Shown: piece by piece, positions 33,438 to 41,145 of the stretch | Layout: each line of letters begins with the position of its first letter | Position numbering within the stretch: position 1 is the stretch's first letter | Origin: DASQJL01 sp036380835 | Lineage (GTDB): Bacteria; Eisenbacteria; RBG-16-71-46; SZUA-252 | NCBI GenBank assembly: GCA_036380835.1 | Contig: DASVDZ010000082.1 | Span: forward strand, 1 to 64,000 | DNA length: 64,000 bases | Reading direction: 5' to 3' | Made by a program: the position numbers and the translations under genes | Notes under the pieces: model-generated | Databases searched by the model: none | The model's input: the letters and a program-made list of their open reading frames with translations, nothing else | Told to the model about the DNA's origin: nothing

Positions 33438-35678
33438 ATGATCGGAACGACCCTTTCCCACTACCGCATTCTCGAGCCGCTCGGCACGGGCGGCATGGGC
33501 GAGGTCTATCGCGCGCACGACCTGCACCTGGACCGGGACGTGGCGGTCAAGGTGCTCCTCCGCGGAGCGCTCGCCGATCCGTCGGCCCGGGAGCGGTTCC
33601 GCCGCGAGGCCCACGTCCTGTCCCGGCTCTCCCACCCCGGCGTCGCGACCATCTTCGACTTCGACACGCAGGACGGCGTCGACTTCCTCGTCATGGAATA
33701 CGTCCCGGGGGGCACGCTGCAGTCGCGCCTCGGCGACGGCCCGCTGGACATCGACGAGGTGGCTCGAATCGGCGCCGAGATCGGGGACGCCCTGGAGGAC
33801 GCCCACAGGCGGGGGTTCCTGCACCGCGACCTGAAGCCGGGCAACGTCGTCCTGACCGCGTCCGGAACGCCGAAGATCCTCGACTTCGGCCTGGCCGGCC
33901 TCCTGCAGGGAACGCAGATCGCGAGCGCCTCGACCCAGGACGGCGCGATCGTCGGGTCGCTTCCCTACATGGCGCCCGAACAGATCCGCGGCGAGACGAG
34001 CGACCCGCGCACCGACGTCTACGCCTTCGGCGCCGTGCTCTACGAGATGGCGACCGGCCGCCGCCCTTTCGGGAAGGAACGGCCCGAGGCGCTGATGTTC
34101 GAGATCCTGCACGGGGCGACGCGCTCGGTACGCTCGGTCCGCCCGGAGGCTCCCCCCGAGCTGGACCGGTTGATCGACTCCTGCCTGAACAAGGATCCCG
34201 CGCTGCGCCCCGCCTCCGCCGGCGCGGTGAGCCAGACGCTGCGTCGGATCCGCGACCGGGCGCGGGACGGCGCCGAGCCGGAGGCGGCGCGCGGCGTCGT
34301 CCGTTCGCTGGCCGTGCTCCCGCTCGACAACGTCTCCCGCGATCCGACGCAGGAGTACTTCGCCGACGGCATGACCGAGGCGCTGATCTCGGAGCTCGCC
34401 CACGTCAAGGCGCTGCGCGTGATCTCGCGCACGTCGGCCATGAAGTACAAAGGGGTCCAGAGGGCGCTGCCGGACATCGCGCGCGAGCTGAACGTGGACG
34501 CGGTCCTCGAGGGATCGGCGCTCCTCGTGGGCAAGCGCGTGCGCGTCACCGTGAAGCTCATCTCCGCGAGAACGGACGAGACTCTCTGGGCCGACCGCTA
34601 TGACGGGGAGATCGAGGACGTGCTCGACATGCAGAGCCGCGTCGCCGAGGCCGTGGCGAAGGAGATCGCGGTCCAGGTGACGCCGCGCGAGGCGACGCAG
34701 CTCGCGCGACGGCGCTCCGTCGATCCCGCGGCGCACGTCGAGTACCTGAAGGGCCGCCACACGGCGGCCGCGACCTCCCCGCAGGCGATCGAGCTGAGCC
34801 TTCGCCACTTCCACCGGGCCCTCGAGCTCGACCCGACCTTCGCCCCCGCATGGGCGGGAATCGCGCAATGTCATCTGGTGCGGGCCGGCCGGGGCATGGC
34901 GCCCGCCGTCGAGGCGAACGCGGAGGCGCGTTCGGCTGCGATGAAGGCGCTCGAGCTGGACGATTCGCTCGCCGAGGCGCACGTCGCGCTGGGGGTGATC
35001 GCGGCGCACGAGATGAAGCTCCCCGAGGCGATCCGCTCCCTGGAGCGCGCGATCGAGCAGAACCCGGGATCCACGAGCGCGTACACCAACCTGGGGCGCC
35101 TCTACTATTGCTGCGAACGCCACCGCGAGGCGCAGGAGGCGATGCTGCGGGCGTTGGCGATCGATCCGTTGTCGATGATCATCCATACGACCGTCGGGGA
35201 CGCCTACTACTACGCGAGGGAGTACGAGCGGTCGCTCGTCTACTACCGAAGGGCCGTCGAGCTCGATCCGCGTTTCGACGGCGCGCACACGGATCTCGCC
35301 CGCTCGCTCGAAGCCCTCGGCCGATTCGACGAGGCGCGCCGCGAATACGAGGAAGGGAGGCGCCTGAGCGGCGGGGTGGCGGGACCCTCCTTCGGCCTCG
35401 CGCACCTCGAGTCGAGCAGCGGGAACGCGGCCGCGGCGCGGCGCATCCTCCAGGAGCTGATCGACGCCCGCTCGCATCGCGTGGTCTCGGCCTGGGGTAT
35501 CGCCGCGCTCCACGCGGCCCTCGGGGACGTGGACGAGTCGTTCCGCTGGCTCGACCGCGCGGTCGAGGAGGGCGCCACGGGGCTCATCTTCCTCCGGGTA
35601 CACCCCCGCCTCGACCCGATCCGTCAGGATCCGCGCTACGCGGCATTGATACGCCGGGTGGGACTCGACGCCGCTTGA
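33438..35678 (+). CDS. Soluble Hanks-type Ser/Thr kinase with TolB-like and TPR regions
   Basis: In this 746-residue protein the kinase domain has LGTGGMGEVYRA, K38, the catalytic loop HRDLKPGN with D131, DFGLAG and APEQIRGE. A short charged linker without a membrane helix leads to LAVLPLDNVSRDP and YFADGMTEALISELAH, the TolB-N-like module, then TPR repeats to the end. It is very similar in plan to the kinase at 21440-23881 but with a shorter linker. It is probably cytoplasmic. The kinase is divergent from TMTC-like copy C and convergent with the DUF899 gene. Partners and signals are not readable. Confidence 0.93.
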   Translation: MIGTTLSHYRILEPLGTGGMGEVYRAHDLHLDRDVAVKVLLRGALADPSARERFRREAHVLSRLSHPGVATIFDFDTQDGVDFLVMEYVPGGTLQSRLGDGPLDIDEVARIGAEIGDALEDAHRRGFLHRDLKPGNVVLTASGTPKILDFGLAGLLQGTQIASASTQDGAIVGSLPYMAPEQIRGETSDPRTDVYAFGAVLYEMATGRRPFGKERPEALMFEILHGATRSVRSVRPEAPPELDRLIDSCLNKDPALRPASAGAVSQTLRRIRDRARDGAEPEAARGVVRSLAVLPLDNVSRDPTQEYFADGMTEALISELAHVKALRVISRTSAMKYKGVQRALPDIARELNVDAVLEGSALLVGKRVRVTVKLISARTDETLWADRYDGEIEDVLDMQSRVAEAVAKEIAVQVTPREATQLARRRSVDPAAHVEYLKGRHTAAATSPQAIELSLRHFHRALELDPTFAPAWAGIAQCHLVRAGRGMAPAVEANAEARSAAMKALELDDSLAEAHVALGVIAAHEMKLPEAIRSLERAIEQNPGSTSAYTNLGRLYYCCERHREAQEAMLRALAIDPLSMIIHTTVGDAYYYAREYERSLVYYRRAVELDPRFDGAHTDLARSLEALGRFDEARREYEEGRRLSGGVAGPSFGLAHLESSSGNAAAARRILQELIDARSHRVVSAWGIAALHAALGDVDESFRWLDRAVEEGATGLIFLRVHPRLDPIRQDPRYAALIRRVGLDAA

Positions 35679-35797
35679 GCGGCCCCGCGGCGCGGCCCGC
35701 GAGGGGCCCCGCCGAGCTTGAGATCTGGATCGCCGCCGCGCCGGCGAAACCCGAGGGCCCGCACGGCCGACGGCGGCCGCCCGCCAGGAACGCGCGG

Positions 35798-36529
35798 TCA
35801 GTCCTTGTACTGGTCGTGGTACTCGACCCAATCTTGTGGTTGGTGCGGGGGATCCTCGTTCCGGCCCTTTGGCACGAGGTCGAGGAACTGGTAGGTGCCG
35901 TTCACCATGTCGATCCCGCGGGCGTAGCAGGAATACGTGTGGTAGATCGCGCCGCTCTCGTCCTGGGCGAACACGCTGATCCCCTCGCGATCGGGCGCGC
36001 GCATGTTCGACTTCGCGTAGTTGTAGGAGACGGAGCCGCTCGCGATGGCCTCCGGCGTGAACGACGCGTCGTAGTCGTAGTTGAAGTCGTTGCCGCCCGA
36101 GGAGAGCCACTTGAAGCGCCAGCCCATGCGCTTCTTGAAGGCCTCGATCTTGGCGAGCGGGGCCCGCGAGATCGCGACCAGGGTCACGTCGCGATGGTTC
36201 AGGTGGACGCTCGCCCCGTCGAAGTGATCGGCCCAGAACGAGCAGTGCTTGCACCCCGTCTGGCTCGTCGGCGTGAACATGAAGTGGTAGACGACGAGCT
36301 GGCTCCGCCCCTCGAAGAGCTGCGCTAGCGTCTCCTTGCCGCTCGGGCCGTCGAAGACGTACGCCTTCTCGACCGCTTCCCAGGGGAGCTCGCGCCGGCC
36401 ACGGCTCAGCTCGTCCCGGAGCCGCGTGAACTCCTTCTCTTTGGCGAGGAACGCCGTCCGTGCCGCGATCCACTCCTCGTGCGATACCACCGGGTGACCC
36501 TTGATCGCGCTCCTGCCGCCGCTCGCCAT
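35798..36529 (-). CDS. DUF899 thioredoxin-like protein
   Basis: This 243-residue protein opens with the family-typical VSHEEWIAARTAFLAKEKEF and RDELSRGRRELPW. The thioredoxin-like core has YHFMFTPTSQTGCKHCSFWA with a CxxC pair and DVTLVAISRAPLAKIEAF. The end, YQFLDLVPKGRNED, is also family-typical. DUF899 proteins are thioredoxin-fold proteins of unproven reaction. Here both cysteines of the CKHC pair are kept, so redox activity is plausible. It is divergent from TMTC-like copy D. No operon partner is evident. Confidence 0.88.
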   Translation of the reverse strand: MASGGRSAIKGHPVVSHEEWIAARTAFLAKEKEFTRLRDELSRGRRELPWEAVEKAYVFDGPSGKETLAQLFEGRSQLVVYHFMFTPTSQTGCKHCSFWADHFDGASVHLNHRDVTLVAISRAPLAKIEAFKKRMGWRFKWLSSGGNDFNYDYDASFTPEAIASGSVSYNYAKSNMRAPDREGISVFAQDESGAIYHTYSCYARGIDMVNGTYQFLDLVPKGRNEDPPHQPQDWVEYHDQYKD

Positions 36530-36753
36530 GGTCGCTTCCTTTCCTCGAAATGGGATGCCGCCGTCTCGGCCGAGGCCAACAGTTTAGGAAGTGCTGTCGC
36601 GAAAGCGTCAACCCAAAAAAACGAGCCGCCCGCCGGCGCGGGAACCGGACGCGGCCAGGAAGCTTGTGATGGGATTCGCGGCGCGTCCGCGCTACGATCC
36701 TTCATCGAACCGCCGCCATGGACGCCGCCCCTCCTCAAGGAGCGTTCCATCCG

Positions 36754-38910
36754 ATGACCCAAGCGAAGCGCCCCCGGCCCGCAGCGCGCCCGGCACGCCC
36801 CCCGCGCCCCTCCGGCTCCCCGGGTCCCGCGGCGTCCGCGAGCGAGGGCCCGCATCGCCTCCTCGTGGCCGCGCTCTTCTTTCTCATGGCGATCCCGCTC
36901 TACGCCAACACGATCGGCCACCAGTACGCGCTGGACGACGCGATGGTGATCACGCAGAACGCGTACACGAAGCGGGGTGTCGAAGGCATCGTCGACATTC
37001 TCACGCACGACAGCTTCGCGGGGTTCCCCCTCGTGGCGAAGGATCTCGTGAGCGGCGGGCGGTATCGGCCGCTCTCCATCGTCACGTTCGCGCTCGAGTA
37101 CCAGGTGGCGGGCGCTTCGCCGCACCTGAGCCACGCCGTCAATCTCGTCCTCTACGGGATCACCGGAGCCCTCCTCTATCTGCTCCTCGCCCGGCTCCTT
37201 CCGCCCAAGGCCAGAAGCCGGTGGTGGATGAGCCCCGCGTTCCTGGTCACGCTCCTCTACATGGCGCACCCGCTCCATACGGAGATCGTGGCGAACATCA
37301 AGGGCCGGGACGAGATCCTGGCCTTCCTCTTCGCGCTCGCCGGGTTCCACGCCTACCTGAGCTACGAGGAGCGGGCGGAAGGCCGCGGGAACCTCGATCT
37401 CGCGGCGGGCGGGCTGTTCCTGTTCCTGGGTCTCCTGGCCAAGGAGAGCGTCTTCCCCTTCTTCGTGATCATCCCGCTCGGGCTGTGGTTCTTCCGACGC
37501 ACGCGCGGGCGGCGCCTCGGCGTGGCCGTCGCCGGCATGGTCGTTCCGCTCGCCGTCTATTTCGCGGCGCGCACGGCCTTCGCCGGATCGATGAAATGGG
37601 TGCGCACCGTCGAGATCCTCAACGATCCGTTCGCGTTCGCCTCGTTTTCGCAGCGCGTGGCCACCGTCTTCGAGACGTTCGGGATCTACCTGAGGCTCTT
37701 CCTCTTCCCCCACCCGCTCACCCATGACTACTACTACGATCAGGTGCCGCTCACGGACTTCGGCCACGTCTCGAGCCTCCTGCCGGCGGCCATCGCGATC
37801 GGCCTCGCGGTCGTCGCGGTGGCGGGAATCCGCCGGCGAAGCCCCATCGCCTTCGGCCTGCTCTTCTTCGCGTTCGGCTTCTCGATCGTTTCCAACCTGT
37901 TCATGTCCATCGGCACGACGATGGCGGAGCGGTTCCTCTACATTCCATCCCTCGGATTGGCGATCGCCTTCGTCTACGCGATCTACGCGCTGGCCGAGAA
38001 GATGGGGCGCCCGACCGGGGCGCGGGCCGCCTCGGTGCTCCTGATCGCGATGTCGACGGCCTTCGCGGCGAAGACGGTGGCGCGGAATCGCGACTGGAAG
38101 GACAACCTCACGCTGTTCACCGCGGACCTGGCCGCCTCGTCCCGGTCCGCGAAGGAGCAGGGTGACCTCGCGTCCACGCTCGCCTCGATGGCCGACGAGG
38201 AGAAGGACCCGGCCGTGCGGCAACAGCTGGTGGACGACGCCATCCTGCATTTCCGGAAGGCGATCGAGATCTATCCGGAGCACAGCCTGGCGTGGTTCGG
38301 GTTGGGGAACGTGCTGGCCAAGCAGGGGACCGCGCGCTTGCCCGAGGCGATCGAGTGCTATCGACACGTCGTCTCCCTGGAGCCGCGGAAGGCGGTGGCG
38401 TACCTGGAGCTCGCCTTGGCCGCCGATCGACTGGGGGACCACGCGACGGCGCTGGAGAACGTCCGCCGATACCGATCGCTCAAGCCCGAAGACAGCGAGG
38501 TGGAGCTCTTGGAGGCGACGTATCTGGAGCGGAATGGCCAAGTGGACAGCGCCATCGTGTCGTGCGAAGGGCTGATCCGGCGCGAGCCGCGGAACGCCGC
38601 CGCGCTGGCGGAGGCCGGCCGGCTCCTGGCCACCTACCGGCACGACTACCCGGGCGCCGCCGCGTACATGTCGCGCTCGCTCGCCATCGATTCCACGAAA
38701 TCGGCCACCTACGAGAACCTGGGCAGCCTCCAGATCCTGATCGGGGAGCCGCGCGTCGCCGTTCAGACCCTGGAGCGGGGCCTCGCCCGCTTCGGTGATA
38801 CGTACCTGTTGAACTGGAATCTCGGCGGGGCCTGGCAGCGGCTGGGCGATCCGGCGAAGTCCGCGCGCTACTTCGCGCGGGCCAGGGAGATCAGCGGCAC
38901 CCCGCATTAG
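36754..38910 (+). CDS. TMTC-like GT-C membrane protein with TPRs (copy D)
   Basis: The protein has 718 residues from the ATG at 36754, preceded by AAGGAG, or 730 from an ATG at 36718 without a ribosome site. It has a proline/arginine-rich leader and about ten hydrophobic segments, with the first-loop motif YALDDAMVITQNAYTKRG. The second hallmark is the diverged HPLHTEIVANIKGRDEIL. The C-terminal 280 residues form about seven TPR repeats. It is the most diverged of the four family members in this window. A hairpin terminator follows. The likely role is lipid-linked sugar transfer outside the membrane. Confidence 0.8.
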   Translation: MTQAKRPRPAARPARPPRPSGSPGPAASASEGPHRLLVAALFFLMAIPLYANTIGHQYALDDAMVITQNAYTKRGVEGIVDILTHDSFAGFPLVAKDLVSGGRYRPLSIVTFALEYQVAGASPHLSHAVNLVLYGITGALLYLLLARLLPPKARSRWWMSPAFLVTLLYMAHPLHTEIVANIKGRDEILAFLFALAGFHAYLSYEERAEGRGNLDLAAGGLFLFLGLLAKESVFPFFVIIPLGLWFFRRTRGRRLGVAVAGMVVPLAVYFAARTAFAGSMKWVRTVEILNDPFAFASFSQRVATVFETFGIYLRLFLFPHPLTHDYYYDQVPLTDFGHVSSLLPAAIAIGLAVVAVAGIRRRSPIAFGLLFFAFGFSIVSNLFMSIGTTMAERFLYIPSLGLAIAFVYAIYALAEKMGRPTGARAASVLLIAMSTAFAAKTVARNRDWKDNLTLFTADLAASSRSAKEQGDLASTLASMADEEKDPAVRQQLVDDAILHFRKAIEIYPEHSLAWFGLGNVLAKQGTARLPEAIECYRHVVSLEPRKAVAYLELALAADRLGDHATALENVRRYRSLKPEDSEVELLEATYLERNGQVDSAIVSCEGLIRREPRNAAALAEAGRLLATYRHDYPGAAAYMSRSLAIDSTKSATYENLGSLQILIGEPRVAVQTLERGLARFGDTYLLNWNLGGAWQRLGDPAKSARYFARAREISGTPH

Positions 38911-38915
38911 CCTCC

Positions 38916-38937
38916 CCCGGCGCCGCCGGGCGTCTTT
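38916..38937 (+). terminator. Short intrinsic terminator after TMTC-like copy D
   Basis: A 6-bp stem (CCCGGC with GCCGGG, 38916-38930) with a GCC loop is followed by CGTCTTTGCCTT. It starts six bases after the stop codon. The stem is short and the T-run is interrupted. Confidence 0.5.
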
Positions 38938-39039
38938 GCCTTGAAACGAATCCGCGGCCCCGGAATCATAGTTATCGGGTGGGACCCGGCCGTTCACGGC
39001 TCGAGGTCCTCGCCAGGAACCGAAGACCGGAGGCAGGCC

Positions 39040-39924
39040 ATGTCCCACACAGCGCTCCTTACCGATATCGCCGCTCGAGGCTACGCGCGGCCCGAAGTCC
39101 TCGTCAGCACGGAATGGGTCGCGCAGAACCTCGAGAACGCGAACGTGCGGATCATCGAATCGAACGAAGACTCGTTGCTCTACCCATCCGGGCATCTCCC
39201 TGGGGCGGCCGAGGTGGACTGGGCGCGCGATCTCAACGATCCCATCCACCGCGACTACGTGGACCGTGAGCGATTCGAACGGCTCATGTCCCGCATCGGC
39301 GTCGCCCCCGAGACGGACGTGGTGTTCTACGGGGACAAGGGCAATTGGTGGGCGTGTTACGCCTTCTGGGTGTTCCAGCTCTTCGGGCACACGAATGCCA
39401 AGGTGATGGACGGCGGGCGGCTCAAGTGGGAAATCGAGAAGCGGCCGATGACTCGCGACGTGCCCTCGTATCCCGCCACGCGCTACGGCGGGCGGGAACG
39501 CGACGACTCGAAGATCCGGGCCTTCCGCGACGAAGCCCTCTCGCACATGCGCGCGGGAAAGAAGCTGATCGACGTGCGGAGCCCTCAGGAGTTCACCGGC
39601 GAACGCACGCACATGGCCGAATACCCGCAGGAAGGCGTCCTTCGCGGCGGGCACATTCCGGGCGCCCGGAACGTCCCGTGGGGGCGAGCGGTGGATCCCT
39701 CGAACGGCACGTTCAAGGACGCCGATTCGCTGCGCGCCATCTACGAAGGGGAGGTCGGCCTGAGGCGCGAGGACGACGTCATCACCTACTGTCGCATCGG
39801 CGAGCGGAGCAGCCACACCTGGTTCGTGCTCACCTATCTGCTGGGCTATCCCGTGGTGCGGAACTACGACGGGAGCTGGACCGAGTGGGGCAACGCGGTG
39901 GGCATGCCCATCGAGAAGCCCTGA
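39040..39924 (+). CDS. Thiosulfate/3-mercaptopyruvate sulfurtransferase (tandem rhodanese)
   Basis: This 294-residue protein consists of two rhodanese domains. The N-terminal one is inactive (ends VVFYGDKGNWWACYAFWVFQ). The C-terminal one has the active-site loop CRIGERSSH with cysteine C251 that carries the persulfide. RSPQEFTGER-like and HIPGARNVPWGRAVD segments are also typical. It moves sulfane sulfur from thiosulfate or mercaptopyruvate to an acceptor thiol. The start at 39040 follows a GGAGG ribosome site. A sufE-like gene starts seven bases after its stop, so the pair probably forms a sulfur relay. Confidence 0.93.
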   Translation: MSHTALLTDIAARGYARPEVLVSTEWVAQNLENANVRIIESNEDSLLYPSGHLPGAAEVDWARDLNDPIHRDYVDRERFERLMSRIGVAPETDVVFYGDKGNWWACYAFWVFQLFGHTNAKVMDGGRLKWEIEKRPMTRDVPSYPATRYGGRERDDSKIRAFRDEALSHMRAGKKLIDVRSPQEFTGERTHMAEYPQEGVLRGGHIPGARNVPWGRAVDPSNGTFKDADSLRAIYEGEVGLRREDDVITYCRIGERSSHTWFVLTYLLGYPVVRNYDGSWTEWGNAVGMPIEKP

Positions 39925-39931
39925 GACGGCC

Positions 39932-40402
39932 ATGGACGTCGCCCCGCGGCTTCCCGCCCGGCTCGCGGAGCTCGTCGACGACCTCGAGCACGCGGATCGC
40001 ACCCTGCGCGTGGACACGCTGATCGAGTACGCGGATCGGTTCCGGGAGGCTCCGGCCGTCGTCGCGTCGAGGCCGTTCCCGGACCGGAACCGCGCGCCCC
40101 GCTGCGAATCCGAGGCCTACGTCTTCGCGACCGACCGCGAGGACGGCACCCTCAAGCTCTGGTTCGCGGTCGAGAATCCACAGGGAATCTCAGCGAAGGC
40201 GTGGGCCGCGATCCTCGACGAGTCCCTCTCGGGCGAGCCGCTGGAGACGGTCGCCCGGGTTCCCCAGGACGTGATCTTCAAGCTCTTCGGGCGCGAGCTT
40301 TCGATGGGGAAGGGGCAGGGCCTGATCGGCATGCTGGAGCTGGTTCAGCAGGAGGCCCGCGCGCGCCTCGACGCCGCCCGGAGGCGCGCCGGGGGGTTCT
40401 AG
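39932..40402 (+). CDS. SufE-family sulfur acceptor
   Basis: The 156-residue protein follows SufE throughout. A helical start (LAELVDDLEHADRTLRVDTL) is followed by the sulfur-accepting cysteine C58 in RCESEAYVF, in place of the usual V.GC.S.VW, and the tail contains KLFGRELSMGKGQGLIGML. SufE accepts persulfide sulfur from a cysteine desulfurase and passes it to iron-sulfur cluster scaffolds. No sufS or sufBCD gene is nearby. The immediate upstream partner is a rhodanese, so sulfur could come from that enzyme instead. The ribosome site is weak, and translation may depend on the upstream gene. Confidence 0.87.
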   Translation: MDVAPRLPARLAELVDDLEHADRTLRVDTLIEYADRFREAPAVVASRPFPDRNRAPRCESEAYVFATDREDGTLKLWFAVENPQGISAKAWAAILDESLSGEPLETVARVPQDVIFKLFGRELSMGKGQGLIGMLELVQQEARARLDAARRRAGGF

Positions 40403-40436
40403 GGGGATAGCCCGATCCCCGGAGCCGCCTCCGCGG

Positions 40437-40455
40437 GGCCGGGCGCCGCCCGGCC
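40437..40455 (+). terminator. GC hairpin downstream of the SufE gene
   Basis: A perfect 8-bp stem (GGCCGGGC with GCCCGGCC) and a GCC loop lie 35 bases after the stop codon. No T-run follows, so it may act only with Rho or as an RNA 3'-end structure. Confidence 0.38.
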
Positions 40456-40688
40456 TGGCCCGCCCTCCTCCGGCAACGCTGGACAAGGGCCGGACCAGGG
40501 GCTAGCCTTGGGTTCCGGGTTCAGGGCAACTGACCAGAGGCGGGGGGCTCTGATCAGATCCTCGGAATTCGAACGTCCCTCCCCATATCTCCTCGCCTGA
40601 GCCCGTCGCCGTCTACCCCCGTTCTCAAGCGCCGCCGCCCCGGCGGACCCGCCGGCGGAGGCGGTCGCAGCGAAAGAGGAGGGGTCCC

Positions 40689-41093
40689 ATGCCGGACGCC
40701 AACCAAGTGCTCGTCACGATCGCCGTCTCCAACGACAAGCTGAGCATCTTCCCGCGCCGCGAAGACGATGTCGCGATCTACTGCAACAGCCGAAGTATGA
40801 AGGACGCGCCCCAATCCCCGGAGAAACCCCGCGAGCTCTGCTGGGTGGTCACCGGCGCGAGCGCGACGCAGCGGGTCCACATCCAGGCGAAGAATCCGGG
40901 CATGGGCACGTTCGACCGCGAGGAATGGGACGTCCCCGGCCCGCACGGCGAGCGGTCCGCGCGGAGCGGCTTCGTCAAGGCCTGTCCCGCCCAGGGGCAC
41001 TACGCGGTGTGGGGCTACGAGGTCGCGCTCTACGACGGGGCGGAGCGGAAGGACTACATCGACCCCACGATCATCATCAAGACGGATCCGTAG
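40689..41093 (+). CDS. Small hypothetical protein, beta-rich
   Basis: This 134-residue protein belongs to no family I recognise. It has no signal peptide or membrane segment. Alternating hydrophobic residues (VLVTIAVSNDKLSIFP; HYAVWGYEVALYDG) suggest a beta-sandwich, and the end YIDPTIIIKTD resembles the closing strand of small carbohydrate- or ligand-binding modules. Four cysteines or fewer are present and no catalytic motif is seen. A strong ribosome site (GAGGAGGGG) precedes the ATG. It stands alone, convergent with the kinase at 41146. Confidence 0.65.
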   Translation: MPDANQVLVTIAVSNDKLSIFPRREDDVAIYCNSRSMKDAPQSPEKPRELCWVVTGASATQRVHIQAKNPGMGTFDREEWDVPGPHGERSARSGFVKACPAQGHYAVWGYEVALYDGAERKDYIDPTIIIKTDP

Positions 41094-41145
41094 CGGCGGA
41101 GCCCCGCGCGGACCGATCGACCCAGACGCGGGCGCCGGGCCCGGC

